The notes under the pieces: generated by a model | Database searches by the model: none | The model's input: the letters and a program-made list of their open reading frames with translations, nothing else | Told to the model about the DNA's origin: nothing | Source: DATBAK01 sp036787815 | GTDB taxonomy: Bacteria; Actinomycetota; Acidimicrobiia; IMCC26256; PALSA-610 | Length of the DNA: 16,289 bases | Direction of reading: 5' to 3' | Assembly (NCBI GenBank): GCA_036787815.1 | Contig: DAIQOP010000065.1 | Location: forward strand, 1-16,289 | Program-made: the position numbers and the translations under genes | In this document: positions 1 to 6,055 of the stretch, piece after piece | Layout of the letters: each line of letters begins with the position of its first letter | How positions within the stretch are numbered: the first letter of the stretch is position 1

Positions 1-501
1 GCCCTCGGTGCGCTCGGCCAACACGACCGGTGGCCGCTCGTCCTCGTCGGCACCGAACGCGACCTCGCATACTTCGACGAAGTGAACGAACAGGCCACGA
101 ACGTTGTCGCGCGTGTCCCCCGAAATCACGAACGCGACACGCCCGATGAGCTCGCACAACTCGTACAGCCAGCGCTCGCCAAGCACGAGCGCCGCGAACA
201 GCAACACGTATGCGACGAGACACACGAAGCGATCGGCACACACGCGGTCTCGGGGATCACCGACACGTGGCTGGCTGCGCGTGCCGGCCGCGGGCACAAG
301 CTCGTCGTCGAGGACGGCTACCGCTATCCCGCCCGCCTCGTTGCCGAAACACTGACTGCCGCGCCAGACGAGGAGGCCAGCTCCTTCGACGCAGTCGCGG
401 ACACCGTCGAAGAAGTCGTCCGACACGATGGCGACGTCGTCGGCGTACCCGCCGGAAGCCTCGCGGATATCGGACACATCGCGCTGCTCACCCGCTACTA
501 A
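1..501 (+). CDS. eRF1-like (baeRF family) protein, C-terminal part
   Basis: The frame is open from the first base and ends with TAA, so this is the last 166 codons of a gene that begins before the window. The segment LVLVGTERDLAYFDEV, followed later by HAVSGITDTWLAARAGRGHK and by the ending VPAGSLADIGHIALLTRY, matches the layout of bacterial archaeo-eukaryotic release-factor-like (baeRF) proteins, the group that includes mycobacterial Rv2629. These have an eRF1 domain-2/3-like fold with a Gly-rich turn and are thought to act at the ribosome, perhaps as peptidyl-tRNA hydrolase-like or hibernation-related factors; their true role is not settled. An internal GTG at 82 is not the start, because the homologous sequence continues upstream of it. 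The family has members under DosR control in Mycobacterium, which fits the neighbouring genes. The family call is by recognition of sequence pattern only. Confidence 0.75.
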   Translation, partial: ALGALGQHDRWPLVLVGTERDLAYFDEVNEQATNVVARVPRNHERDTPDELAQLVQPALAKHERREQQHVCDETHEAIGTHAVSGITDTWLAARAGRGHKLVVEDGYRYPARLVAETLTAAPDEEASSFDAVADTVEEVVRHDGDVVGVPAGSLADIGHIALLTRY

Positions 502-547
502 CCCTGATCGTTCACGGGTTTTGTGAGGTGGGGGTCGTCCAGCGCGA

Positions 548-617
548 CAAGTGCCCCTTTCGTAAGGCATTCTCGGTGTTGCGAAGCATCGAGAAGCTTG
601 CGAGAAGGAGCACTTGA
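548..617 (+). repeat. inverted-repeat leader hairpin of the IS1380 element
   Basis: CAAGTGCCCCTTTCG near 548 is complementary, with about two mismatches, to CGAGAAGGAGCACTTG near 601-616. Inside this outer stem a second stem is formed by TTCTCG (571 region) and CGAGAA (590 region). The nested structure ends a few bases before the transposase GTG at 621. Such a structure could block read-through transcription or translation into the transposase. The pairing is seen directly; the function is inference. Confidence 0.5.
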
Positions 618-620
618 CAG

Positions 621-1010
621 GTGAACGGTAACAGCACGCGGCGGGTAGTCGTCGAGGCGGGCGGGACGCAGGTCGTCGCGCACGCGGGCTGCATGCGTTG
701 GGCGCGTTCGCGGATCGGCTCGGGTTCGGTTCGTGTCTCTCGGCACAGTTCGCGTGGTCGGGTGAACGGGCCCCGTTTCACGATCGAGGCACGGTCCTGG
801 TGCAGGCCACGTTGATGCTCGCTGGCGGCGGCGAAGCCTGCAGCGATATCGAACAGTTCCGGTCGCAGGAACGGATCTTCGGGCCGGTCTGTTCGGACAG
901 CACCTTGTATCGCACGCTCACCATGATCACGCCAGTGACACTCCTCGCGCTCAACGACGCGGTTGGCCAGATGCGTTCGAAGGTGTGGGCACGGTCCACT
1001 GCCACGACCG
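621..1010 (+). pseudogene. IS1380-family transposase, N-terminal fragment with frameshift
   Basis: Translation from GTG 621 begins with TRRVVVEAGGTQVVAHAG. Near 688-692 a one-base loss in a G run shifts the frame, and similarity resumes with GLHALGAFADRLGFGS, FAWSGERAPFHDRGTVLVQA, LAGGGEACSDIEQFRSQERI and FGPVCSDSTLYRTL. This is the familiar N-terminal half of actinobacterial IS1380-type DDE transposases: a HDRG segment, a phrase describing 'A DGG...SDI..L..Q..lFG', then the 'PT/DSTLYRTL' segment. The catalytic DDE region should follow but is absent, because the sequence switches to unrelated DNA near 1010. Full-length relatives are around 450 aa, and only about 125 remain. It is not functional. 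Confidence 0.65.
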
Positions 1011-1012
1011 GC

Positions 1013-1192
1013 ATGTCGGAAACGAAGCCGCGATCTCGTGCAGCGGCCGCGGATCGTCTTCGAGGACGCGATCGCCGAATACGACGACCAAGGTCGACGG
1101 CGAGTCGAGCGCGGGAAGGGGGGTCGACGCAGCTGACCACGCGAGAACTCGGACGTGATCCCGAGCGCCGAAGACACGGGCCGCGAGCGCAT
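1013..1192 (-). pseudogene. possible FIST-domain protein, N-terminal remnant
   Basis: On the minus strand an ATG at 1192 starts MRSRPVSSALGITSEFS. After a probable one-base slip in a run of six G (about 1120), a second frame reads ALDSPSTLVVVFGDRVLEDD and then PRPLHEIAASFPT before the sequence meets the IS1380 fragment. The pattern 'SP..LVVVF......D...L...I...FPT' resembles the N-terminal part of FIST sensory proteins, which normally continue with 'GCSTAGEI', missing here. The fragment is about 60 codons and cannot encode a working protein. The IS1380 insertion, or a deletion linked to it, probably removed the rest. The FIST assignment is tentative. Confidence 0.33.
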
Positions 1193-1260
1193 AAGTGCGC
1201 GCCCCGGTGCCGTCGCTTTCGGTGCCGTGGCTTGGCTCCCCTCTCAGTGTCCTGGTGCGC

Positions 1261-2593
1261 TCACACGGCCGGATGGCTGACCGACGTCATGTGCTTGACG
1301 AACCAGTCGCGTGCGAGCTCGGCCGCGATGTTCAGCCTGCCGGGCTCCTCGAAAAGATGCGATGCACCGTCCACGATGCTGAGGCGTGTCTCGCAGTGCA
1401 TCTGGGCCTGCGCGTCGCGGTTGAGCTCGAGCACGACCGTGTCGTTCCCGCCGACGATCAGCAGTGTGGGAGCCCGGACGTTGCCGAGCTTTGGTGCGGC
1501 GAGGTCGGGCCGACCCCCGCGTGAGACGACCGCGGCGACGTTCGCGTCGGGCTCGGCGGCCGCCCACAGCGCGGCGCCCGCACCGGTACTCGCGCCGAAG
1601 TAGCCGATCGCCGCGTCGCGTCCTTCCGGTTGCTTACGCAGCCAGTCCGTGACCTCGACCAGACGACGCGCGAGCAACGGGATATCGAACACGTTGGCGC
1701 GGTCGACCTCCTCGGCCGGTGTGAGCAAGTCGAAGAGCAGCGTGCCGAGACCGCCGCGGTTCAGCACCGACGCGACAAAGCGGTTGCGCGGGCTGTGGCG
1801 GCTGCTGCCGCTGCCGTGCGCGAACACGACGATCACGTTCGTGCCGTCGGGGACAGTCAGGTGTCCGCCGACGCGCGCGGCACCGGCGTCCACCTGGACC
1901 TCTTCGTCGCGACCGGGCGGGTCGTCCGAAGCGCCGGTCGCACTGGCGGCCGTGGCCGCGTGCGTCGGTGTCCACTCCATGAGACGCACGACCTCGTCGT
2001 CGGAGGTCTGTACGAAGTCGGCATAGAACTGACCGATCGCGAAGAAGCGCTTGGGCGTGTACAGCGCGATCACCTCATCGGCGTCGTCTTGCAGCGTGGC
2101 GACCGTGTCGAGCGGCGCGACGGGCGTGGCAACCACGACCCGACGTGCTCCCTGCGCCCGCGCGACCTTGCAGGCCGCGCGCACGGTGGACGGTCGCGAT
2201 GCCGTCGTCGACGATCAGCGCGGTGCAGCCTGCGAGCAGGACCCGTTCGCGCCCGCCACGAAAACGTGCCGTCCGGCGCGCGAGTTCCTTGCGTTCGCGT
2301 GCCTCCACCTCGTCGAGCTCGGCCGCGGCGACGCCGGCCATCTCGACGACCTGCTCGTTGACGATACGGACGTCGCCTTCGCCGATCGCGCCCATCGCGA
2401 GCTCGGGTTGGAAGGGCACACCGAGCTTGCGGACGACGATGATGTCGAGGGGGACTTCCAGCTCGCTGGCAACTTGGAACGCAACCGGCACGCCACCACG
2501 AGGCAGCCCGAGCACCACGAGATTCTCGCGGGGAAACGTCTTGAGCCGGTCCGCGAGACGGCGACCGGCGTCGACACGGTCAGCAAACAACAT
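1261..2593 (-). pseudogene. phosphoribosyltransferase / dienelactone-hydrolase-like fusion (Rv0571c type), frameshifted
   Basis: Read on the minus strand from ATG 2593, which is preceded by a good GAGGAGG ribosome site. The first frame gives a type-I phosphoribosyltransferase: FADRVDAGRRLADRL, LGLPRGGVPVAFQVA, the KLGVPFQPELAMGAIG segment and the PRPP-binding ALIVDDGIAT. At about 2191 two bases appear to be lost exactly where GST should follow, and the protein continues in another frame (STVRAACKVA...) to the stop at 1261. The second half is an alpha/beta hydrolase with FAHGSGSSRHSPRN (oxyanion region), nucleophile elbow GASTGAG, acid loop GGNDTVV and a late GASHLF histidine. Corrected length is about 444 aa, close to Mycobacterium tuberculosis Rv0571c, a DosR-regulon protein of unknown substrate. 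If the frameshift is real, the PRTase half is truncated and the hydrolase could only be made from an internal start; if it is a read error, this is an intact gene. It lies downstream of dodecin on the same strand. Confidence 0.8.
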
Positions 2594-2730
2594 GGCGCCT
2601 CCTCGTCGGGACCTCCGCGATACAACGATCGATCGTCGCCGTCGACAACGAACTCCGATAGCAATTCACCGGTGCGTGCACGATGCGTGTCGCCTGGTCA
2701 CTGACCGCGTCGATGCCGGAGCCGACAGCT

Positions 2731-2940
2731 TCACTCCTCGTCGAGCACGAACGTGACGAGCATGTTCACCTGGTACTCCGCGACCCTCCCGTCGACCACG
2801 CGCACCTCCTGCTCCTTCACCCAAGCGGCTCGGATCTTGCGGAGCGTCTCGTCGGCACGAGCAATGCCGACCGCGATCGCATCGTCGAAGCTCTTCTCCG
2901 ACGTTGAACTGATCTCGGTAACGCGAGCGACGGTTCCCAT
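2731..2940 (-). CDS. dodecin (flavin-storage protein)
   Basis: This is a 69-aa protein beginning MGTVARVTEISSTSEKSFDD. Its length and the pattern 'V.....I..TS..SFDDAI..GIARA..TLR.I....V..Q...V.DG.V..YQV...VTF.L' are diagnostic of dodecin, a small protein that assembles into hollow dodecamers storing FMN/riboflavin or CoA-type ligands and protecting cells from free flavin. The start ATG 2940 has GGGAGG 8-13 nt upstream. A divergent intergenic region with candidate regulatory boxes lies upstream. The phosphoribosyltransferase fusion follows 137 bp downstream on the same strand. A flavin-binding protein fits well with the two flavoenzyme-type genes in the divergent operon (nitroreductase and PNPOx-like). 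Confidence 0.92.
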   Translation of the reverse strand: MGTVARVTEISSTSEKSFDDAIAVGIARADETLRKIRAAWVKEQEVRVVDGRVAEYQVNMLVTFVLDEE

Positions 2941-2990
2941 GATCGGACCTCCCAGTCACGCTTACGCTCCTCCCACGACTGTCGGGCTGC

Positions 2991-3006
2991 AAGGGCCGAA
3001 CGACAC
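2991..3006 (-). promoter_or_regulatory. candidate DosR-like box upstream of dodecin
   Basis: On the minus strand this reads GTGTCGTTCGGCCCTT. It aligns with the 16-bp box seen before the 7290 gene (GGGACTTTCGACCATA) over the TTCG core and the CC that follows. It lies 51-66 nt upstream of the dodecin start, with TAAGCG further downstream as a possible -10. The match is weak, and the site is called mainly because similar boxes recur before other genes in this window. Confidence 0.3.
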
Positions 3007-3093
3007 AACCATCACTGACGCGGCGCGCAGGGGTGAGGGTGTCGTGAGCTTCGGCTCTACTCAACCGTCGACGGGACGCGTTGACTGTGCGGT

Positions 3094-3111
3094 GTGACGT
3101 CGGGGCGTCAC
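3094..3111. other. perfect hairpin in divergent intergenic region
   Basis: GTGACG, loop TCGGGG, CGTCAC: a perfect 6-bp stem between the divergent dodecin and DUF4193 operons. It has no T tract, so it is more likely an operator-like dyad or chance than a terminator. Confidence 0.3.
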
Positions 3112-3188
3112 CCTCGGCGGCGACGCGACGCGCGCTACCCAGGGCGTGGACCAGTTCCCGTGAACGTGGTCATCTGCTCTGCGCAGGT

Positions 3189-3204
3189 AGGCCATTCGCC
3201 CCTA
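3189..3204 (+). promoter_or_regulatory. candidate DosR-like box upstream of the DUF4193 operon
   Basis: The sequence AGGCCATTCGCCCCTA shares the GG..C.TTCG.CC.TA skeleton with boxes at 5344 and 7241. It ends 63 nt before the ATG of the DUF4193 gene, a plausible place for an activator site just upstream of -35. No convincing -10 was found. The operator role is inference from recurrence and from similarity to the DosR half-site. Confidence 0.35.
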
Positions 3205-3267
3205 GGGAACCGCGCCCCACGGAGCGACGATCATGTTCTGGCCATTCACACCACCGGGGAGCGCACC

Positions 3268-3615
3268 ATGGGTGACCGTTCCGACACACAAACCCTGCAG
3301 TCCCCAGACGAGGCCGCGGCGCCGGTCGACGAAGACCTCGAAGGCGTGCTGGAAGACGCGCTCGAGAGCAAAGACCTGACCGCGATCAACGGAGAAGCGG
3401 TGGTCGAGGTGCTGTTGCGGCGCAGTGGCGTGCTTCCCCAGGAGACCGAGATCGGCACGCCGGACGAGGAGGCGCAGCTTCCGGCGCCGCGCCAGGAGGA
3501 CGAGTTCGTCTGCTCGAGGTGCTTCTTGATCAAGCCGCGCACCCAGCTCGCCAACGCGGCGCAGCGCGTGTGCCGCGACTGCCTCGAACCGCCCCATACC
3601 GAGCACGCATCATGA
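3268..3615 (+). CDS. DUF4193 family protein
   Basis: This is a 115-aa acidic protein. The first 75 residues are rich in Asp/Glu and probably disordered. The C-terminal part has the DUF4193 signature: EDEFVCSRCFLIKPRTQLA followed by VCRDCL, giving two CxxC knuckles likely to bind zinc. DUF4193 is essentially confined to Actinobacteria and its function is unknown. ATG 3268 is chosen because CGGGGAG precedes it at normal spacing and because family members start close to the acidic region; an upstream in-frame ATG at 3094 would add non-homologous sequence running through the candidate box. The stop codon overlaps the next start (ATGA), so the next gene is translationally coupled. Family members are usually housekeeping-like singletons, so its place at the head of a redox-gene operon is notable. 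Confidence 0.85.
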   Translation: MGDRSDTQTLQSPDEAAAPVDEDLEGVLEDALESKDLTAINGEAVVEVLLRRSGVLPQETEIGTPDEEAQLPAPRQEDEFVCSRCFLIKPRTQLANAAQRVCRDCLEPPHTEHAS

Positions 3616-4187
3616 CGAGCCTCGCCGGTCCGCGATGGTTGCTCCCGGCCGCGCTGTATCGAGCCGCCGGCCTGTCAGAACGCGTCCAAGACGCCGGAGC
3701 GGTGCACCGACGGTACGTGGCGCCGGACTGGCCGGTGCTCGACGGTCCCGCTTCGCGGGCACTCGAGGCCTTGCTCCGGTCGCTGCTTCCAGCTGGGCTC
3801 GTGCATTGTCGCAGCGAGGACTACGGAGACCCGACCGAGGCGGCGGCGACCGTCGAGTATCGGGGTCAGAGCGGCGGCCATGTGCGGGTGCTGCGACGTC
3901 GTCTCACCCATCCGCTGCTGCTCGACGCGCTCGTCGACCCAGGACATGACGGCTTCGTGAGGGTCCGCCCGACAGGCACCGACGTCATACGCAGCGACAA
4001 CGACACCGCCGACACGCACCGATTGGTGATGGTGAGGCCCAACGGAACGCTGCTGCTCATCGAGTCGATCGGCATACCGACCGCGGGCACCCGGGCACCC
4101 CTCTCGAACAAGCAGCTCGACGAGCTGGCGTGCACACTCGACAACCCGAGTAGCGACGTCGACGCGACAGGACCTTGGCCTCTGTGA
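3612..4187 (+). CDS. hypothetical protein, 191 aa
   Basis: I do not recognise this family. The start ATG 3612 overlaps the stop of the DUF4193 gene by 4 nt (ATGA), and the end overlaps a possible GTG start of the nitroreductase (GTGA at 4184), so it sits inside a tightly coupled operon. The protein is soluble-looking, with no signal peptide or membrane segment. The N-terminal half is helix-prone (GPRWLLPAALYRAAGLSERV; SRALEALLRSLLPAGLVHC). The C-terminal half alternates short strands: TVEYRGQSGGHVRVLRRR, DGFVRVRPTGTDVIRSD and HRLVMVRPNGTLLLIES. A repeated V(R)VRPxGT motif occurs in the last two. Third-position GC is like its neighbours, so it is a genuine gene. Context suggests a role tied to redox or stress, but nothing in the sequence proves it. 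Confidence 0.75.
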   Translation: MTSLAGPRWLLPAALYRAAGLSERVQDAGAVHRRYVAPDWPVLDGPASRALEALLRSLLPAGLVHCRSEDYGDPTEAAATVEYRGQSGGHVRVLRRRLTHPLLLDALVDPGHDGFVRVRPTGTDVIRSDNDTADTHRLVMVRPNGTLLLIESIGIPTAGTRAPLSNKQLDELACTLDNPSSDVDATGPWPL

Positions 4188-4202
4188 GCGGTGTCCGGGC
4201 AC

Positions 4203-4222
4203 GTTCAGAATCGATTCCGGAG
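4203..4222. promoter_or_regulatory. palindrome GAATCGATTC upstream of nitroreductase ATG
   Basis: GTTCAGAATCGATTCCGGAG contains the perfect 10-bp palindrome GAATCGATTC (4208-4217), 19-38 nt upstream of ATG 4241. A near copy with five extra central bases occurs at 12128-12152. It may be an operator if the ATG is the true start; if the GTG at 4184 is used, it is inside the coding region. Confidence 0.25.
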
Positions 4223-4240
4223 CTCACGAAGGCGAACGCG

Positions 4241-4819
4241 ATGGACCGGGTGCTGCAGGTAGTGCGCGAGCGACGATCAGTGCGGCGCTACACGACCGAT
4301 CCGGTCGACGACGCGACCGTCGACGAGCTGCTCGAGGCCGCGATCTGGGCGCCGAGCGCGGTGAACGCCCAACCTTGGGCGTTCGGTGTCATCCGCGACC
4401 GCTCGCTGCTCGCCCGCTACGCCGAGCGCGCCAAGGCGATCTACTTCACCGACCCGCCCGTCGCCGAGCTCGCGGCGACGCCCGAGCCGGTGCTCCGACA
4501 CCTGCGCGAGGTGCTCTCCCAACCCGGCTACGACGTGTTCCACGGCGCGAGCACCCTCATCACGATCTACGCGACCGCTCCCGGCGACGTTTCCGACTGT
4601 TACCTGGCCGGGGAGAACCTCATGCTCGCCGCGTGCGCGATTGGTCTGGGCACCTGCGCCATCGGCTTGTCCCGTCCGCTCATGAATCAGCGAGACGTGA
4701 AAGACGAGCTCGGCGTGCCCACGAGCGTCGTCGCGGCGTTGCCCATCGTCGTCGGGCACCCGGCCGAACGGCCGCACACCACCACGCGGAACCCTCCGAG
4801 GGTGCTGTACCGGCGCTGA
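4241..4819 (+). CDS. nitroreductase family FMN oxidoreductase
   Basis: This is a 192-aa protein of the nitroreductase (NADPH-dependent FMN oxidoreductase) fold. Visible landmarks are the phosphate-binding RRSVRRY (11-17), APSAVNAQPW (37-46) near the flavin, and LAGENLMLAACAIGLGTCAIG-type helix and loop at about 122-142, a hallmark of the family. Such enzymes transfer electrons from NAD(P)H through FMN to nitro compounds, quinones or flavins; the natural substrate here cannot be told. Start choice: ATG 4241 has GAAGG about 7 nt upstream and matches the family N-terminus. GTG 4184 is a real alternative because it overlaps the previous stop by 4 nt, adding 19 residues. Nitroreductase-fold proteins (Acg, Rv3127, Rv3131) are prominent in the mycobacterial DosR regulon. 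The PNPOx-like gene follows after 37 nt, so it is probably co-transcribed. Confidence 0.9.
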   Translation: MDRVLQVVRERRSVRRYTTDPVDDATVDELLEAAIWAPSAVNAQPWAFGVIRDRSLLARYAERAKAIYFTDPPVAELAATPEPVLRHLREVLSQPGYDVFHGASTLITIYATAPGDVSDCYLAGENLMLAACAIGLGTCAIGLSRPLMNQRDVKDELGVPTSVVAALPIVVGHPAERPHTTTRNPPRVLYRR

Positions 4820-4856
4820 TCACGGACGCGCTCCACGACGCAGGAAGGGGCAACCG

Positions 4857-5312
4857 ATGCTCGGCGAGCTCGACGATGATCAGATCGAGCAGGTACTCCG
4901 CAGCGAGGTCGTCGGCCGTATCGGCTGCCACGACGCGGGGCGCTCCTACGTGGTGCCGATCATGTACGCGTACGACGGTGACGCGGTTTACGCCCACAGC
5001 ACCGAGGGCCAGAAGCTGCACATGATGCGCGCGAACCCGTTCGTGTGCTTCGAGGTCGAACAGATCGACGATCTCGCGAACTGGCGCACCGTGATCGCGT
5101 GGGGCGTCTTCGAGCAACTCGCCGGCAAGGATGAGCAGCGCGCTCTCCAGTTGCTGGTCAACCGGCTTACGCCTCTGATACCGAGCGCCACCGCGCAGCC
5201 CGGGGTCTGCACGCACGATGCCGAAGGGCACGCGCACGACACGGCCGGCCGGACACCCATCCTCTACCGGATCGCGTTGAGCGAGAAGACCGGCCGGTTC
5301 GAGAAGCGCTAG
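4857..5312 (+). CDS. pyridoxamine 5'-phosphate oxidase-like flavin-binding protein
   Basis: This is a 151-aa split beta-barrel protein of the PNPOx-like group. The N-terminal motif is ELDDDQIEQVLRSEVVGRIG. Next come RSYVVPIMYAYDGDAVYAHS, then GQKLHMMRANPFVCFEVEQI and NWRTVIAWGVFEQL. This order (VGRIG, VP..Y, YAHS..G.K...MR.NP.V.FEV, W.SV...G.) is characteristic of small FMN- or F420-binding members of the fold, many of which are redox or stress proteins rather than true pyridoxamine oxidases. A clear GAAGGGG ribosome site lies 6-8 nt before ATG 4857. The gene follows the nitroreductase by 37 nt on the same strand and probably belongs to the operon beginning with DUF4193. The C-terminal region (ATAQPGVCTHDAEGHAHD) contains several His and one Cys that might bind metal, but this is only a composition remark. 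Confidence 0.88.
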   Translation: MLGELDDDQIEQVLRSEVVGRIGCHDAGRSYVVPIMYAYDGDAVYAHSTEGQKLHMMRANPFVCFEVEQIDDLANWRTVIAWGVFEQLAGKDEQRALQLLVNRLTPLIPSATAQPGVCTHDAEGHAHDTAGRTPILYRIALSEKTGRFEKR

Positions 5313-5343
5313 CTGCCCGGCGCCATCTACAGGGTCCGGTGGT

Positions 5344-5359
5344 GGGACCTCCGCCTCTA
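5344..5359 (+). promoter_or_regulatory. candidate DosR-like box upstream of pfpI-like gene
   Basis: GGGACCTCCGCCTCTA matches 11 of 16 positions of the box at 7241 (GGGACTTTCGACCATA), including the leading GGGAC, the central CG and the final TA. It lies in the 120-bp gap after the PNPOx-like gene, 73 nt before the next ATG. The first 11 bases also occur at 2608-2618, just upstream of the phosphoribosyltransferase fusion. A role as activator site is inferred. Confidence 0.35.
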
Positions 5360-5432
5360 CCTTGTCTCGCGTGTCCGGCGCGACGCTGGCGGTGATCAGT
5401 TTCTGGCCTCGTAGTCCGGAAGGAAGCTGGCC

Positions 5433-5972
5433 ATGGCCGAGGTCGCGTTCGTGGTCGCGGATGACTTCGAGGACTCGGAGCTCGAAGTGCCCTGCGAACG
5501 GCTCCGAGCCGCGGGACATCACGTCACCTTTGTCGGAGAGAAGGCCGGCGAAGCGGTCCGCGGCAAGCGAGGAGCTGTCGTCGACATCGAGATGGCCGCG
5601 TCCGAGGTCGCTCCCCGGGATCTCGATGCCGTCGTAGTACCGGGCGGGTATTCCCCCGACCGGCTCCGCTTGTGCCCCGACGTCGTCGACCTCCTTCGCC
5701 AGGTCGCACGCGAGGGCCGGCTGGTGGCGGCCATCTGCCACGGCCCCTCACTGCTCATCGACGCGGATGTCGTGTCCGGCCGCACCGTCACATCCTGGCC
5801 CTCCATCCGCAGGGATCTCGAGAACGCGGGCGCGACCTGGGTCGACGAGACCGTCGTGGAGGACGCCAACCTCGTCACGTCCCGCAACCCCGGTGACCTC
5901 GACACCTTCTCCGAGACGATCCTGCGAAAGCTCCGCGCGCAACACGAGACCCGTACCGCGGGGCGGGCATGA
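5433..5972 (+). CDS. DJ-1/PfpI family protein
   Basis: This is a 179-aa single-domain protein of the DJ-1/PfpI superfamily. It opens with VAFVVADDFEDSELEVP, where Glu13 matches the conserved acidic residue of the active site. VVVPGGYSPDRLR (68-80) forms the oxyanion-side loop, and AICHGP (100-105) is the nucleophile elbow with Cys102 followed by His103, as in PfpI and YhbO-type proteins. Members act as glyoxalases, deglycase-like enzymes, chaperones or proteases, and typically protect against carbonyl or oxidative stress; PfpI-like sequence features favour the stress-protection subgroup. GGAAGG lies about 10 nt before ATG 5433. A candidate regulatory box is at 5344. The stop overlaps the start of a 28-codon ORF (ATGA at 5969), which in turn overlaps thiL, so the three are coupled. 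Confidence 0.9.
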   Translation: MAEVAFVVADDFEDSELEVPCERLRAAGHHVTFVGEKAGEAVRGKRGAVVDIEMAASEVAPRDLDAVVVPGGYSPDRLRLCPDVVDLLRQVAREGRLVAAICHGPSLLIDADVVSGRTVTSWPSIRRDLENAGATWVDETVVEDANLVTSRNPGDLDTFSETILRKLRAQHETRTAGRA

Positions 5973-6055
5973 CCCAGCTGATCAAAACGGTGGTGCCCTA
6001 CAAACGCCTCCCGGTCGGCGGAGCCGTGGCAGTTATCGAGAACACCGGCTTGTGA
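5969..6055 (+). CDS. 28-aa small ORF coupled to pfpI-like and thiL
   Basis: ATG 5969 overlaps the pfpI stop (ATGA), and the TGA at 6053-6055 overlaps the thiL ATG at 6055 (TGATG). The peptide begins MTQLIKTVVPYKRLPVGG and ends AVAVIENTGL; it is basic then neutral, with no clear signal or membrane helix. I know no family for it. The overlap at both ends suggests it is translated at least as a ribosome bridge that couples thiL to the upstream gene. It could instead be the scar of a deleted gene. Without it, thiL would have an unusual 82-nt gap. Confidence 0.4.
   Translation: MTQLIKTVVPYKRLPVGGAVAVIENTGL

Larger units (their letters stand above)
503..1012 (+). mobile_element. IS1380-family insertion sequence, 3'-truncated
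   Basis: Insertion-type sequence begins one or two bases after the stop of the eRF1-like gene with CCTGATCGTTCACGG. It continues through a strongly folded leader (548-617) into a transposase start at 621. The right end of the element is missing: transposase similarity stops near 1010 and the sequence runs straight into a FIST-like fragment on the other strand. No matching right inverted repeat or target duplication was found. The element is therefore a dead left-end fragment of about 510 bp. The left boundary is inferred from the stop codon and the change in sequence character, not from a proven terminal repeat. Confidence 0.55.

Noticed and set aside
1630..2361. Plus-strand 243-codon ORF
   Set aside because: Shadow of the PRTase-hydrolase gene on the other strand.
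2941..2956. GGACCTCCCAGT as a DosR-like box
   Set aside because: It is the complement of the dodecin ribosome site (GGGAGG), so no regulatory role is needed.
4680..5741. 353-codon minus-strand ORF
   Set aside because: Antisense to the nitroreductase, PNPOx-like and PfpI genes; no family resemblance.
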